Origin: Tannerellaceae bacterium
GTDB lineage: Bacteria > Bacteroidota > Bacteroidia > Bacteroidales > Tannerellaceae
Reading direction: 5' to 3'
Length of the DNA stretch: 64,000 nt
Assembly (NCBI GenBank): GCA_031280645.1
Contig: JAITGL010000025.1
Coordinates: 58,885 to 122,884 of the forward strand
Shown here: positions 29,266-39,837 of the stretch, piece by piece
Position numbering within the stretch: position 1 is the first letter of the stretch
How the letters are laid out: every line of letters starts with the position of its first letter
Made by a program: the position numbers and the translations under genes
The notes under the pieces: generated by a model
Database searches by the model: none
What the model saw: the letters and a program-made list of their open reading frames with translations, nothing else
Told to the model about the DNA's origin: nothing

Positions 29266-30591
29266 TTACATAGAACGTCCTTTAATTCTTCCCGATTTCA
29301 ATAAACCATCATAATGACGCATCAATAAGTGACTTTCAATTTGTTGTAAAGTATCCAAGACGACACCAACCAAAATCAATAAAGAAGTTCCTCCAAAAAA
29401 TTGAGCAAATTGCTGACTAACTCCTGCTAATCTAGCAAACGAGGGCATGATCGCAACCAGAGCTAAAAAAAAAGCACCAGGTAATGTTATCCGATCCATA
29501 ATGGCATCCAAGTAATCTTTAGTATGTCGACCAGGCTTGACGCCAGGAACAAAACCATTATTCCGCTTAAGATCATCCGCCATTTGGGTAGGATTAATAG
29601 TGATTGCTGTATAAAAATACGTAAATGCTATAATAAGTACAGCAAAAACAAAATTATACCAAAAACCGGTATTATTCAAAAATGGAGTCCAAAAGCCACT
29701 TGAATCCCCTGCCTTAGAGAAACCCACCAATGAGATCGGAATAAACATAATTGCTTGAGCAAAAATTATTGGCATAACATTTGCTGCATTAACTTTTAAG
29801 GGAATATATTGCCGTGCTCCTCCATATTGCTTGTTACCCACAATGCGCTTTGCATATTGGACTGGAACTCTACGAGTTCCCTGCACTAACAAAATTGCAC
29901 CAGCAATAACAAGTAGCAAAACTAACATTTCAAATAAGAACATGACTAATCCCCCTGTTTTCTCTGTTGTGCGAGAAATAAACTCTTGGACCAAAGCATG
30001 AGGTAATCTAGCAATAATACCTACCAAAATAATAAATGAAATACCATTACCGACACCCTTATCCTTAATTCTTTCACCAAGCCATAGCACAAACATACTT
30101 CCTGATGTCATTATCAAAGTAGAAGAGAGGGTAAACCACAAACCTTCCGGTAAGGTAGAACCTGCGTATCTTAACTGTACATTCAAATTCATAAGATATG
30201 TTGGTGCTTGTAGAATAAGAATACCTACGGTTAAGTAACGTGTCCACTGATTGATTTTTTTTCGCCCACTATCTCCTTCTCTTTGCAACTTTTGAAAAGA
30301 AGGAATAGCAATAGTTAGCAATTGCATTACAATGGATGCTGAGATGTAGGGCATGATACCTAATGCAAAAATCGAAGCATTAGAAAATGCTCCCCCAGAA
30401 AACATATCTAACAATGCAAGCAATCCAGTACTAGTTTGCTGTTGCAATGCCGTTAACGACTGGGGATCAATACTTGGAAGCACTATATATGTTCCAAAAC
30501 GATATACAGCCACCAATAAAAGTGTAGTGAGGATTCGATTCTTCAAATCCTCAATTTTCCAAATATTTCTAATTGTGTCAAAAGCTCTCAT
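29266..30591 (-). CDS. secY: Protein translocase channel subunit SecY
   Basis: 441 aa, ten transmembrane helices. Pore of the Sec translocon. Conserved PYISASIVMQLL (second signature), the cytoplasmic loop with QYAKRIVGNKQYGG, and IGLR-equivalent end region. It lies 6 nt after rplO. Confidence 0.98.
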   Translation of the reverse strand: MRAFDTIRNIWKIEDLKNRILTTLLLVAVYRFGTYIVLPSIDPQSLTALQQQTSTGLLALLDMFSGGAFSNASIFALGIMPYISASIVMQLLTIAIPSFQKLQREGDSGRKKINQWTRYLTVGILILQAPTYLMNLNVQLRYAGSTLPEGLWFTLSSTLIMTSGSMFVLWLGERIKDKGVGNGISFIILVGIIARLPHALVQEFISRTTEKTGGLVMFLFEMLVLLLVIAGAILLVQGTRRVPVQYAKRIVGNKQYGGARQYIPLKVNAANVMPIIFAQAIMFIPISLVGFSKAGDSSGFWTPFLNNTGFWYNFVFAVLIIAFTYFYTAITINPTQMADDLKRNNGFVPGVKPGRHTKDYLDAIMDRITLPGAFFLALVAIMPSFARLAGVSQQFAQFFGGTSLLILVGVVLDTLQQIESHLLMRHYDGLLKSGRIKGRSM

Positions 30592-30597
30592 CTCAAA

Positions 30598-31044
30598 TTA
30601 GAGTTTAATTATAGTACCGCCTACAGCTTGAATTGCAGCCTCAGCACTTTTAGAAAAAGCATGGGCTTCTACTTCTAATTTAGCAGTCAAAATACCATTG
30701 CCTAAAATTTTAACTAATTGAAAGTTGGAAATGAAACCTGCTTTTATCAATTCACAAATATCTATTTTCGTCAAATGTTGCGAGTCCGCCAACAATTGTA
30801 ATACTTCAATATTAATTGCTTTATATTCTATACGGTTAATATTCTTAAAGCCAAACTTAGGCAATCGTCGCTGAATAGGCATCTGTCCACCTTCAAAGCC
30901 AATCTTCTTAGAATAACCAGATCTTGATTTGGCTCCTTTATGACCTCTAGTTGAGGTTCCTCCTAAACCAGAACCCGGGCCACGTCCAATTCTTTTTCGT
31001 GTTTTAGTGGAACCTATAGCCGGTTTTAAATTAGATAAATTCAT
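30598..31044 (-). CDS. rplO: 50S ribosomal protein L15
   Basis: 148 aa. Start at 31044 (MNLSNLKPAIGSTK) is the family N-terminus; the frame opens 21 nt earlier. Gly/Arg-rich N-terminal tail (RKRIGRGPGSGLGGTSTRGHKG) penetrates the 23S rRNA; globular C-terminal domain follows. Confidence 0.97.
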   Translation of the reverse strand: MNLSNLKPAIGSTKTRKRIGRGPGSGLGGTSTRGHKGAKSRSGYSKKIGFEGGQMPIQRRLPKFGFKNINRIEYKAINIEVLQLLADSQHLTKIDICELIKAGFISNFQLVKILGNGILTAKLEVEAHAFSKSAEAAIQAVGGTIIKL

Positions 31045-31074
31045 TATTTCGTAATTTATTGTCAATTCTTTATT

Positions 31075-31248
31075 TTATACAAGCAAAATTAAATGTTGCA
31101 CTTTTTTGATCATTCCTAAAATAGTAGGAGTATCTTCATGTTCCACAATACATCCTATCCTTCTCAATCCTAATGCATCAAGTGTTCTTTTCTGATATTT
31201 TGGACACCTAATTCTACTACGTACTTGTTTTATCTTAATAATCGCCAT
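31075..31248 (-). CDS. rpmD: 50S ribosomal protein L30
   Basis: 57 aa: ATG at 31248, TAA at 31075-31077. Reads [16 protein letters not shown], then [10 protein letters not shown] and a C-terminal strand with MIKKVQHLI, matching bacterial L30. Located between rpsE and rplO as in other spc operons; short enough to be missed by length-filtered calling. Confidence 0.96.
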   Translation of the reverse strand: MAIIKIKQVRSRIRCPKYQKRTLDALGLRRIGCIVEHEDTPTILGMIKKVQHLILLV

Positions 31249-31266
31249 ATACTACACCTTATCTCA

Positions 31267-31776
31267 TTAACCGTTAAAAACTCTTTCTACCGATATTCCT
31301 CTGTTTAGAGCTACCATAAACGGACTTCTTAACTCACTCAAAGCAGCAATAGTTGCTTTAACTAAGTTATGAGGATTTGAGGAACCCTTTGACTTAGCTA
31401 ATACATCAGTAATTCCTACACTCTCTAATACAGCACGCATCGAACCTCCTGCTTTCACGCCAGTTCCATGTGATGCCGGCCTAATTAATACATGAGCTCC
31501 TCCAAATTTTGCAACTTGTTCATGAGGAATTGTTCCTTTATAAACTGGTACCTTAATTAGGTTTTTTTTTGCAGCTTCTATAGCTTTAGATATAGCAGTT
31601 GTTACTTCTCCGGCTTTTCCTAGTCCCCAGCCAACTATGCCATTTTCATTACCAACAACTACAATAGCTGCAAAACTAAATGTACGTCCCCCTTTTGTCA
31701 CTTTAGTTACACGATTAATTGCCACTAATCTGTCTTTAAGTTCTAAATCATTAGTTGATTTAATTTTATTATTCAT
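31267..31776 (-). CDS. rpsE: 30S ribosomal protein S5
   Basis: 169 aa. N-terminal dsRBD-like S5 domain ([30 protein letters not shown]) and C-terminal domain with [15 protein letters not shown]. The region affects decoding fidelity. Start at 31776 chosen as the family start; 33 nt of upstream open frame is ignored. Confidence 0.97.
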   Translation of the reverse strand: MNNKIKSTNDLELKDRLVAINRVTKVTKGGRTFSFAAIVVVGNENGIVGWGLGKAGEVTTAISKAIEAAKKNLIKVPVYKGTIPHEQVAKFGGAHVLIRPASHGTGVKAGGSMRAVLESVGITDVLAKSKGSSNPHNLVKATIAALSELRSPFMVALNRGISVERVFNG

Positions 31777-31790
31777 TATCTGCTCTTTAA

Positions 31791-32135
31791 TTAAAAATTT
31801 AGACCGCAATTACGTGCTGCTTCTGCTAACTCTTTCACCCTTCCATGATACAAATAGCCATTTCTGTCAAAAACAACACTAAGAATGCCCGCTTCGCGAG
31901 CATTTCGAGCGACTAATTCGCCCACCTTAGAAGCGATTATTTTCTTAGGAACTTTTTCTTGCAACTTCAAAGATGAAGCTGCTGTCAAGACTATACCTGT
32001 AGTATCATCTATTACCTGAGCATAAATTTGTTTATTACTTCTGAAAACACTTAAACGCGGACATTCCAAAGTTCCTGAAATTTTACGTCTTATGTTTTTC
32101 TTTATTTTTAATCGTCGTTCGTCTTTTGTTGTCAT
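31791..32135 (-). CDS. rplR: 50S ribosomal protein L18
   Basis: 114 aa 5S rRNA-binding protein. [15 protein letters not shown] basic N-terminus, then [18 protein letters not shown] and the C-terminal [20 protein letters not shown] motif. Confidence 0.98.
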   Translation of the reverse strand: MTTKDERRLKIKKNIRRKISGTLECPRLSVFRSNKQIYAQVIDDTTGIVLTAASSLKLQEKVPKKIIASKVGELVARNAREAGILSVVFDRNGYLYHGRVKELAEAARNCGLNF

Positions 32136-32152
32136 ATTCTCATTAATATAAA

Positions 32153-32704
32153 TTACTTACCTGCAGATTTGCCTGACTTCCTACGAATTAACTCACCAAC
32201 AAATTTTATGCCCTTGCCTTTATATGGCTCTGACATCCGGAATGAACGTATTTTTGCACAAATCTGACCGATCAATTGCTTATCTGCCGACTCAAGAATA
32301 ATTAATGGATTTTTATTTCGTTCTGTTTTTGTTTCAACCTTGACTTCATCGGGTAATTGCAAATAAATATTATGTGTATATCCCAAAGACAGATCTAATA
32401 CTTGTCCTACATTATTAACACGATATCCGACTCCTACCAATTCTAATTCTTTTTTGAAACCACTTGAAACACCTATTATCATATTATTAATTAATGCACG
32501 ATACAATCCATGCACGGCCTTACACCTTTTCTCATCAGAAGTACGCGACAATGCAATATAGCCATTATCTAATATCACACTAATATCACAACTTATTTGT
32601 TGAGTAAGTTCAGCTTTGGGGCCTTTCGCCGTTACGATATTATCTTTAACAGTCACTGTTACACCAGCTGGAAGATAAATGGGTAATTTTCCGATTCGCG
32701 ACAT
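32153..32704 (-). CDS. rplF: 50S ribosomal protein L6
   Basis: 183 aa with two homologous L6 domains; the conserved [19 protein letters not shown] and the C-terminal [12 protein letters not shown] are clear. Start at 32704 (MSRIGKLPI) chosen; the ORF opens 27 nt earlier. Confidence 0.98.
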   Translation of the reverse strand: MSRIGKLPIYLPAGVTVTVKDNIVTAKGPKAELTQQISCDISVILDNGYIALSRTSDEKRCKAVHGLYRALINNMIIGVSSGFKKELELVGVGYRVNNVGQVLDLSLGYTHNIYLQLPDEVKVETKTERNKNPLIILESADKQLIGQICAKIRSFRMSEPYKGKGIKFVGELIRRKSGKSAGK

Positions 32705-32720
32705 TATAGTTTCTCCTTTT

Positions 32721-33116
32721 TCAATAAACATAACATAGCACTTCTCCTCCTATTCTCAATTCATTTGCTTCTTTATCAGTCATCACTCCTTTAGATGTAG
32801 AAAGAATTGCCACTCCCAAGCCATTCAATACTCTAGGCATTTTTTTATAGCCAACATACTGTCTCAAACCTGGAGAAGAAATTCTTTCTATTTTTTTAAT
32901 TGCATAAACCTTATTTACTAAATCACATTTAAGTGCAATCTTAATAGTTCCCTGAACACTATCATCTACAAATTTAAAATTAAGTATGTAACCTTTATCA
33001 AAAAGGATCTTAGTAATTTCTTTTTTTAGATTAGATGATGGAATTTCCACTATTCTGTGCTTTGCTTTAATCGCATTACGCAATCGTGTCAAATAATCTG
33101 CTATCGGATCTGTCAT
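32721..33116 (-). CDS. rpsH: 30S ribosomal protein S8
   Basis: 131 aa. MTDPIADYLTRLRNA start and the C-terminal STSKGVMTDKEA signature. It binds 16S rRNA helix 21 and, in some bacteria, its own spc mRNA. Confidence 0.98.
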   Translation of the reverse strand: MTDPIADYLTRLRNAIKAKHRIVEIPSSNLKKEITKILFDKGYILNFKFVDDSVQGTIKIALKCDLVNKVYAIKKIERISSPGLRQYVGYKKMPRVLNGLGVAILSTSKGVMTDKEANELRIGGEVLCYVY

Positions 33117-33164
33117 ATCTGAATAAATTTAATGATCTCACCTAATTGGCCATTTTAACTAATA

Positions 33165-33434
33165 CTACCAACTAGCCTTCTTAACACCTGGTATCAAGGC
33201 ATTGGAAGCTAATTCTCGTAACTGAATACGAGATATTCCAAACTGCCGCACATAGCCTTTCGGGCGTCCTGTAATGCTGCAACGATTATGCAAACGTACA
33301 GGAGATGCATTTTTTGGCAGATTCTGTAAAGCATCATAATTACCTTCGGCCTTTAATTTTGCTCTTTTCTCTGCATATTTCTTTACTAACCTTGCCCTTT
33401 TCACTTCACGGGCTTTCATTGATTCCTTTGCCAT
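33165..33434 (-). CDS. rpsN: 30S ribosomal protein S14
   Basis: 89 aa long form without the CxxC-CxxC zinc motif of short S14. Conserved [20 protein letters not shown] followed by the LRELA helix and the KKASW C-terminus. Confidence 0.98.
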   Translation of the reverse strand: MAKESMKAREVKRARLVKKYAEKRAKLKAEGNYDALQNLPKNASPVRLHNRCSITGRPKGYVRQFGISRIQLRELASNALIPGVKKASW

Positions 33435-33446
33435 TACACTACTGTA

Positions 33447-34007
33447 CTATTCTTTTTTATTATTTACAAAAGGGAGTCCAAACTCTTTCAAAAGAGCATA
33501 TCCTTCCTCATCAGTCATCGCAGAAGTAACAAAGGTAATATTCATACCTAAAAGTTTAGTTATATTATCTATGTTAATCTCTGGAAAAATAATTTGCTCT
33601 TGTATGCCTAATGTATAATTACCTTTGCCATCCATTTTACTTCCAATTCCTTTAAAGTCACGAATACGCGGAAGTGCTACTCGAATTAACCGTTCTAAAA
33701 ATTCATACATTTGTTCACGACGTAAAGTAACCATAACGCCAATCGGCATTTTTCTACGCAGCTTAAAATTAGATATATCTTTTTTTGATACAGTTGAAAT
33801 TGCTTTTTGCCCTGTAATAGCAGTCAGTTCATTTATTGCAATATCAATAATTTTTTTATCTGCTGTTGCAAATCCCAAGCCCTGATTGATAACTATTTTT
33901 TTTAGAACAGGAACTTGCATTAAGGATTTATATCCAAATTTTTCTGACAACAAGGGAACAATCCTCTCCTGATATTCTCTTTTTAAATTGGCAGCATAAT
34001 CTATCAT
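33447..34007 (-). CDS. rplE: 50S ribosomal protein L5
   Basis: 186 aa 5S rRNA-binding protein contacting P-site t[18 protein letters not shown] and the [11 protein letters not shown] segment are diagnostic. Overlaps rplX by 4 nt (ATGA-type). Confidence 0.98.
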   Translation of the reverse strand: MIDYAANLKREYQERIVPLLSEKFGYKSLMQVPVLKKIVINQGLGFATADKKIIDIAINELTAITGQKAISTVSKKDISNFKLRRKMPIGVMVTLRREQMYEFLERLIRVALPRIRDFKGIGSKMDGKGNYTLGIQEQIIFPEINIDNITKLLGMNITFVTSAMTDEEGYALLKEFGLPFVNNKKE

Positions 34008-34324
34008 TTAATTTCCTCCCCTGTTTTTTTTGAAAAACGGACTAACATGCCTTTCGAATTTTTTTTTCTAAAAATACGCGTAGACTTACCCGTCTTTGGG
34101 TCTGCTACATTCAAATTAGATATATGGATAGAAGCCTCCTTTTTTTCTATTCCACCTTGAGGATGTTTGGTGCTGGGTTTTGTATGCTTGTAAACGATAT
34201 TAACACCTTCTACAATTGCCCGATTTTCGTTTACCAATACGTGCAAAATACGTCCTATTTTTCCTTTGTACTCTCCTGTGTTAACACAGACCATGTCACC
34301 CTTTTTTACGTGTAATTTGCTCAT
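34004..34324 (-). CDS. rplX: 50S ribosomal protein L24
   Basis: 106 aa. KOW motif near the N-terminus ([20 protein letters not shown]) and the [18 protein letters not shown] segment. Initiates 50S assembly. Confidence 0.98.
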   Translation of the reverse strand: MSKLHVKKGDMVCVNTGEYKGKIGRILHVLVNENRAIVEGVNIVYKHTKPSTKHPQGGIEKKEASIHISNLNVADPKTGKSTRIFRKKNSKGMLVRFSKKTGEEIK

Positions 34325-34339
34325 TGCCTTAGAATTAAA

Positions 34340-34705
34340 TTAAAGCACCTCTGGTGCAAGTGATACTATTTTCATATTAGAAGTACGCAATTCCCGAGCT
34401 ACCGGGCCAAATATGCGGCTTCCACGAATATCTCCTGCGGCATTCAATAAAACACATGCATTATCGTCAAAACGTATATATGAACCATCCTGACGACGTA
34501 CTTCTTTTCTCGTTCTAACAATAATCGCTTTTGATACAGAACCTTTCTTCACATCACTTGAAGGGATTACACTTTTAATTGCAACTACAATTATATCGCC
34601 AACGCTCGCATAACGTCTCTTTGTGCCTCCTAAAACACGAATACACAAAACTTCTTTTGCTCCACTATTATCAGCTACTATCAATATAGATTCTTGCTGT
34701 ATCAT
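34340..34705 (-). CDS. rplN: 50S ribosomal protein L14
   Basis: 121 aa, standard length. [19 protein letters not shown] start and [20 protein letters not shown]. It forms a bridge to the small subunit. Confidence 0.98.
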   Translation of the reverse strand: MIQQESILIVADNSGAKEVLCIRVLGGTKRRYASVGDIIVVAIKSVIPSSDVKKGSVSKAIIVRTRKEVRRQDGSYIRFDDNACVLLNAAGDIRGSRIFGPVARELRTSNMKIVSLAPEVL

Positions 34706-34707
34706 TA

Positions 34708-34965
34708 TTATTTCACTTTCTCAATTATTTGAACCAACCTCCATCTCTTTGTTTTACTCAAAGGACGTGTCTCCATAATTCTCACGGTATCACCAATATT
34801 ACACTCATTATTCTCATCATGAACATGAAACTTTTTTGTTTTGTTCACGAATTTACCATAAATTGGATGCTTCTCTTTCCATTCTATTGCAACCGTAATA
34901 CTTTTATGCATTTTATTGCTAAAAACCACTCCGGTTTGCTCTTTTCTTAAATTTCTATCTCCCAT
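34708..34965 (-). CDS. rpsQ: 30S ribosomal protein S17
   Basis: 85 aa OB-fold protein. [19 protein letters not shown] and [20 protein letters not shown] are diagnostic. Confidence 0.98.
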   Translation of the reverse strand: MGDRNLRKEQTGVVFSNKMHKSITVAIEWKEKHPIYGKFVNKTKKFHVHDENNECNIGDTVRIMETRPLSKTKRWRLVQIIEKVK

Positions 34966-34973
34966 TTGTAGAT

Positions 34974-35171
34974 TTATGTATTATTAAGTTCGCGCCAATG
35001 CAATTCTGTCTTCATACGTGCAATCGTTTTGCGCATCTTTTTCAATTGCGCAGTATTATCAATCGGAGATATACTATGGTTTATTTTTTTTTGAGAAAGA
35101 TATTTTTTTTCTGCATCAATTCTCTCCATCAATTCTCTTGTACTTAATTCTCTAACTTCTGCTATTTTCAT
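34974..35171 (-). CDS. rpmC: 50S ribosomal protein L29
   Basis: 65 aa two-helix protein at the tunnel exit. [18 protein letters not shown] start; the second helix ends in [13 protein letters not shown]. It lies 1 nt after rplP. Confidence 0.97.
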   Translation of the reverse strand: MKIAEVRELSTRELMERIDAEKKYLSQKKINHSISPIDNTAQLKKMRKTIARMKTELHWRELNNT

Positions 35172-35172
35172 A

Positions 35173-35607
35173 CTAACTCATTTCATTTTGGAAATCATAA
35201 TCCCGCCTTACTACAAATTTTGTAGTAACAGGTAATTTTTGTGCAGCTAGCCGCAAAGCTTCCTTTGCAATATCAAATGGTACACCCTCTATTTCAAAAA
35301 TAAGACGCCCAGGGGTAATCGGCGCTACAAAACCCTCAGGTGAACCTTTACCTTTACCCATGCGCACTTCTGCAGGCTTTTTAGTAATAGGCTTATCTGG
35401 AAATATTCGTACCCAAACTTGACCTTGACGTTGCATATATCGTGTTACAGCAATACGAGCTGCTTCAATTTGACGACCTGTGATCCATTTGTACTGCAGT
35501 GATTTGATTCCAAAGGAACCAAATGAAAGGCTATTGCCTCGTTGAGCTTCCCCTTTCATGCAACCTTTCTGTTGTCTTCTAAATTTACTTTTCTTGGGTT
35601 GTAACAT
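35173..35607 (-). CDS. rplP: 50S ribosomal protein L16
   Basis: 144 aa. [15 protein letters not shown] start, [20 protein letters not shown] and [13 protein letters not shown], the loop close to the peptidyl-transferase centre. Confidence 0.98.
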   Translation of the reverse strand: MLQPKKSKFRRQQKGCMKGEAQRGNSLSFGSFGIKSLQYKWITGRQIEAARIAVTRYMQRQGQVWVRIFPDKPITKKPAEVRMGKGKGSPEGFVAPITPGRLIFEIEGVPFDIAKEALRLAAQKLPVTTKFVVRRDYDFQNEMS

Positions 35608-35626
35608 TTTATAGACATTCTATTAT

Positions 35627-36379
35627 TTAATGATTTCTCTTTTTCTTAAAGTTTCTATCTCCTCTATCTCTGTCACGATCCCGACTACCTCTCCAATTCT
35701 CATTTCGATATCCAGAATCTTTAACCGAAGCGAATGATGGTGCTAAATCTCTTTTACCATATATTTCACCTCTACAAATCCACACTTTAATGCCCAGCAA
35801 ACCAACCTTTGTTAAAGCTTCACTTAACGCATAATCAATATCAACCCTAAATGTATGAAGAGGAGTTCTACCTTCTTTGTACATTTCAGAACGAGCCATC
35901 TCTGCACCATTTAATCGTCCTGAAACTTGTATTTTAATACCTTCAGCACCCATTCTCATAGTCGAAGCAATCGCCATTTTTACAGCACGACGATAAGCAA
36001 TCTTACCTTCTAATTGATGAGCAATATTATTTGCGACAATAACAGCATCAAGCTCCGGTCTTTTAATTTCATATATATTGATTTGAACATCCTTATCTGT
36101 TATTTTTTTCAATTCTTCCTTCAATTTATCAACCTCTTGACCGCCCTTTCCAATAATAACTCCTGGACGAGATGTACATATAGTGATAGTAATTAACTTT
36201 AGCGTTCGCTCTATTATAATACGTGCAACGCTGGCTTTTGCAAGACGAACATTCAAGTACTTACGAATTTTACTGTCTTCCAATAAAGTTTCTCCATGAT
36301 TTTTACCTCCGTACCAATTGGAATCCCATCCACGAATAATTCCCAAACGATTACTTATCGGATTCACTTTCTGTCCCAT
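35627..36379 (-). CDS. rpsC: 30S ribosomal protein S3
   Basis: 250 aa. N-terminal domain, KH type-2 domain ([14 protein letters not shown]) and C-terminal S3 domain ([24 protein letters not shown]). The last about 30 residues form an Arg/Asp-rich tail with alternating R-D pairs, beyond the E. coli length of 233; charged S3 tails occur in this phylum. Confidence 0.98.
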   Translation of the reverse strand: MGQKVNPISNRLGIIRGWDSNWYGGKNHGETLLEDSKIRKYLNVRLAKASVARIIIERTLKLITITICTSRPGVIIGKGGQEVDKLKEELKKITDKDVQINIYEIKRPELDAVIVANNIAHQLEGKIAYRRAVKMAIASTMRMGAEGIKIQVSGRLNGAEMARSEMYKEGRTPLHTFRVDIDYALSEALTKVGLLGIKVWICRGEIYGKRDLAPSFASVKDSGYRNENWRGSRDRDRDRGDRNFKKKRNH

Positions 36380-36384
36380 AAATA

Positions 36385-36795
36385 TTACTTATGATTTTCG
36401 TTAGTTATATGTGAATCAACATGCAGAGTTATATGATTCGAACGTTTCCTAATCTTATGTCCCCTTCCTTGTGGAGCTGGGCGCATTCTTTTTAGTGTCT
36501 TGCCACAATCTACATTAATAGAAGATACAAATAACGCTCCTGCCTCTGCTTTTTTTTCATTCTTCTGTTCCCAATTTGATATTGCAGAACGAAGCAACTT
36601 TTCGACTTTAAAAGCTCCTCCTTTATTTGAAAACTTCAAAACTCCTAACGCACGAAAAACCTCCATACCACGAATCAGATTCACAACTAACCGCATCTTA
36701 CGCGGAGAAGAGGGAATGTTTCGTAACTTAGCAAAACTTATGTCCTTCAGAGCATTTTTTCTTAGATCTGCTGATATCTTTTTTCTAACACTCAT
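36385..36795 (-). CDS. rplV: 50S ribosomal protein L22
   Basis: 136 aa. Start at 36795 ([15 protein letters not shown]) matches Bacteroidota L22; 78 nt of open frame upstream overlaps rpsS and is not used. [14 protein letters not shown] and the tunnel-lining loop with [17 protein letters not shown] are conserved. Confidence 0.97.
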   Translation of the reverse strand: MSVRKKISADLRKNALKDISFAKLRNIPSSPRKMRLVVNLIRGMEVFRALGVLKFSNKGGAFKVEKLLRSAISNWEQKNEKKAEAGALFVSSINVDCGKTLKRMRPAPQGRGHKIRKRSNHITLHVDSHITNENHK

Positions 36796-36817
36796 TTGAT
36801 TGATTATTGTTATTTTT

Positions 36818-37087
36818 TCATTTCTTTTTATTACCTGCATGACCGCGGAACGTTCGTGTAGGAGAAAATTCACCCAATTTATGCCCTACCATATTCTCAG
36901 TGATGAAAACAGGAATAAATTTATTTCCATTATACACCGCTATTGTATGATTAACAAAATCTGGTGATATCATTGAAGCTCTAGCCCAAGTCTTAACCAC
37001 AACCTTCTTTCCAGATTCATTCATAGCCAAAATCTTTTTTTCTAATTTTATATTAATATATGGGCCTTTTTTTAAAGAACGACTCAT
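36818..37087 (-). CDS. rpsS: 30S ribosomal protein S19
   Basis: 89 aa. [11 protein letters not shown] start, [20 protein letters not shown] and [15 protein letters not shown] are diagnostic of S19 in the subunit head. Confidence 0.98.
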   Translation of the reverse strand: MSRSLKKGPYINIKLEKKILAMNESGKKVVVKTWARASMISPDFVNHTIAVYNGNKFIPVFITENMVGHKLGEFSPTRTFRGHAGNKKK

Positions 37088-37113
37088 TGCACTTCACTAT
37101 TAGATCATAATTA

Positions 37114-37935
37114 CTATTTGCTTCTTTCAATAATATACTTTGAAGAGTGCTTTTTAAAAGCCCTTGTCTTCAAACCCTTGGAATACAATCCCTTGCGCGA
37201 TCGAGGATGACCTCCTGATGCACGCCCTTCGCCTCCACCCATTGGGTGATCAACCGGATTCATTACAACTCCACGATTACGAGAGCGACGGCCCAGCCAC
37301 CTTGAACGACCCGCTTTACCTGATTTTTCCAACCCATGATCTGAGTTACCGACGCTGCCAATTGTGGCCCTACAAATAGCAAGAATTTTCCGCGATTCTC
37401 CAGAAGGCATTCGTAAAATCACATAATTACCTTCACGAGAAGTCAACTGAGCAAATCCACCAGCTGAACGAACAAACTTAGCTCCCTGGCTTGGGCGTAA
37501 CTCAATATTATGAATAATGGTACCGACAGGAATATTAGCCATTGGCAATGTGTTTCCAACTTCAGGTGCAACATTTGTACCTGAAATTACAGTTTGTCCG
37601 CTTTCCAATCCATTAGGAGCAATGATATAGCTCTTAGTGCCATCTGCATAATACAATAATGCGATTCGTGATGTACGATTGGGGTCATATTCAATAGATT
37701 TAACTATTGCCGGAACACCATCTTTATTCCTATTGAAATCAATGAGTCGGTATCTGCGTTTATGACCTCCACCAATATAACGCATCGTCATCTTGCCGGT
37801 ATTATTACGCCCTCCGGTTCTTTTCAAACCAACTACAAGAGATTTCTCTGGCGTACTTGCTGTTATTTTGTCAAATGCACCTATAACCTTATGCCTTTGC
37901 CCTGGAGTTGTGGGCTTAAATTTTCGTATACCCAT
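37114..37935 (-). CDS. rplB: 50S ribosomal protein L2
   Basis: 273 aa. [16 protein letters not shown] start; the conserved [20 protein letters not shown] segment contains the His near the peptidyl-transferase centre. It is 3 nt after rplW. Confidence 0.98.
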   Translation of the reverse strand: MGIRKFKPTTPGQRHKVIGAFDKITASTPEKSLVVGLKRTGGRNNTGKMTMRYIGGGHKRRYRLIDFNRNKDGVPAIVKSIEYDPNRTSRIALLYYADGTKSYIIAPNGLESGQTVISGTNVAPEVGNTLPMANIPVGTIIHNIELRPSQGAKFVRSAGGFAQLTSREGNYVILRMPSGESRKILAICRATIGSVGNSDHGLEKSGKAGRSRWLGRRSRNRGVVMNPVDHPMGGGEGRASGGHPRSRKGLYSKGLKTRAFKKHSSKYIIERSK

Positions 37936-37938
37936 GAT

Positions 37939-38232
37939 TTAAATATTACTAAAGAAATCAATTCTTTCGCCTTTTTTCAATATTACAATGGCTTTCTTAA
38001 AAGAGGTTTGTCGACCACTGATTATGCCTGATTTCGTATAACGTTTTCTCTGCTTGCCTCTATAATTTATCGTATAGACTGCTTCAACAGTAACTTTATA
38101 TATCTCTTCAATAGCCTTTTTAATAGTTGGCTTATTCGCACTAGGAGCAACACAAAAACCATAACAGTTCCCTCTTTGCTCATTCATCACAGTCAACTTT
38201 TCGGTAATTAGCGGTTTAACAATTATGCTCAT
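37939..38232 (-). CDS. rplW: 50S ribosomal protein L23
   Basis: 97 aa. Start at 38232 ([15 protein letters not shown]) chosen as the family start; it overlaps the end of rplD by 17 nt. Docking site for trigger factor and SRP at the tunnel exit. Confidence 0.97.
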   Translation of the reverse strand: MSIIVKPLITEKLTVMNEQRGNCYGFCVAPSANKPTIKKAIEEIYKVTVEAVYTINYRGKQRKRYTKSGIISGRQTSFKKAIVILKKGERIDFFSNI

Positions 38233-38872
38233 TTTCTCTACCTCTATTGTTGATTTTTTGTTCAATGATCGCGACAGAACTTTCTGTCAACACCAACTTT
38301 ACAGCATTAAGCACTGTATAAGTATTAAGATCGGTTGCAGCTATCACGTTTGCTTTCTGAAGATTTCGAGCTGACAGATAAATGAACTTATTGTATTCTG
38401 GCAATACCAAGAGCATTTTTTTATTTTCTATCTGCAATCGCTCAGCAATAGCGACAAACTCCTTTGTTTTCGGATTTGCCATTTTAATATCTTCAATCAC
38501 TATAATAGAATCGTTTTTTGCTTTATAAGATAGAGCCGATTTGCGAGCCAAACTTTTCACTTTTTTATTTAGCTTAAAACTATAATTCCTCGGCTTAGGC
38601 CCAAAAACACGACCTCCTCCAATTAAAACGGGGGATTTAATATCTCCTCTGCGCGCGCCCCCTCCACCTTTCTGACGGATGAGCTTTCGTGTACTACCTG
38701 ACACCTCGCTTCTCTCTTTGGCCTTATGGGTTCCTTGACGCTTATTTGCCATATACTGTTTCACATCTAAGTAAATTGCATGATCATTCGGCTCTATACC
38801 AAAAATAGCATCATCCAAGGTTATCTTTCTTCCGGTGTCTTCACCTTTAATATTTAATATACTCAGTTTCAT
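38216..38872 (-). CDS. rplD: 50S ribosomal protein L4
   Basis: 218 aa. [18 protein letters not shown] and the tunnel loop [14 protein letters not shown], with [20 protein letters not shown], identify L4. TAATG overlap with rplC (stop and start share one base). Confidence 0.98.
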   Translation of the reverse strand: MKLSILNIKGEDTGRKITLDDAIFGIEPNDHAIYLDVKQYMANKRQGTHKAKERSEVSGSTRKLIRQKGGGGARRGDIKSPVLIGGGRVFGPKPRNYSFKLNKKVKSLARKSALSYKAKNDSIIVIEDIKMANPKTKEFVAIAERLQIENKKMLLVLPEYNKFIYLSARNLQKANVIAATDLNTYTVLNAVKLVLTESSVAIIEQKINNRGRENEHNC

Positions 38873-39489
38873 TACTTTTCAATTAGCAAGATTGAACCTT
38901 TACATCCCGGTACTGAACCTTTAACTAATAATAGGTTGTATTCAGACATTATTTTAAGTACCTCCAAATTCTGAACTGTCACGCGTTCATTTCCCATTTG
39001 GCCCGCCATACGAGTTCCTTTGAAAACTTTGGCTGGATAGGAACATGCACCTATACTACCAGGAGCACGCAAACGATTATGCTGTCCATGTGTGCTTTGT
39101 CCTACACCACCAAAGCTGTGCCGACGTACAACGCCTTGGAATCCCTTACCTTTTGATATCCCAATAACATCTACAAACATCGCATCGTTCAAATAATCTA
39201 CGGTAAGCACATCTCCTGCTTTATATGCAGTTTCATTTTTTTTGAACTCAGCCAAGTGCCTCTTTGAGGTTATACCGGACTTTGTAAAGTGACCCAATTC
39301 TGCTTTTGTAGTATGTTTCTCTTTCTTATCTTCAAAACCTAACTGCAAAGCATCATAGCCATCTTTCTCAATGGTTTTCACCTGTGTAACCACGCAAGGA
39401 CCTACTTCGATAACAGTGCATGGCATTTTTTTTCCCTCGGCACTGAATACGGATGTCATTCCGATTTTTTTTCCTAATAATCCTGGCAT
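38872..39489 (-). CDS. rplC: 50S ribosomal protein L3
   Basis: 205 aa. [15 protein letters not shown] start and [18 protein letters not shown] with the [18 protein letters not shown] loop. Coupled by TAATG to rplD. Confidence 0.98.
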   Translation of the reverse strand: MPGLLGKKIGMTSVFSAEGKKMPCTVIEVGPCVVTQVKTIEKDGYDALQLGFEDKKEKHTTKAELGHFTKSGITSKRHLAEFKKNETAYKAGDVLTVDYLNDAMFVDVIGISKGKGFQGVVRRHSFGGVGQSTHGQHNRLRAPGSIGACSYPAKVFKGTRMAGQMGNERVTVQNLEVLKIMSEYNLLLVKGSVPGCKGSILLIEK

Positions 39490-39513
39490 TTCACTTACAT
39501 TTATTATAATATA

Positions 39514-39819
39514 TTAAACTTTGATTTCCACTTCAACACCACTGGGTAATTCCAACTTCATCAAGGCATCAACCGTTTTTGCCGTTGAACTATAAATATC
39601 AATCAACCGTTTATAGGATGAAAGTTCAAACTGTTCGCGTGATTTTTTATTTACAAACGTAGAGCGATTCACAGTATAAATGCGCCTATGCGTTGGAAGA
39701 GGTATGGGGCCACTAACTACAGCTCCCGTAGTCTTTACAGTCTTTACGATCTTATCTGCAGACTTATCAACCAACGAATAATCGTAAGATTTCAATTTAA
39801 TTCTGATTTTTTGGCTCAT
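39514..39819 (-). CDS. rpsJ: 30S ribosomal protein S10
   Basis: 101 aa, standard length. [18 protein letters not shown] start, [17 protein letters not shown] loop. Besides its ribosomal role, S10 is NusE in antitermination. It follows fusA directly; no tuf gene lies between, as is usual in Bacteroidota. Confidence 0.98.
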   Translation of the reverse strand: MSQKIRIKLKSYDYSLVDKSADKIVKTVKTTGAVVSGPIPLPTHRRIYTVNRSTFVNKKSREQFELSSYKRLIDIYSSTAKTVDALMKLELPSGVEVEIKV

Positions 39820-39837
39820 CTTATTATATGTTTCTAA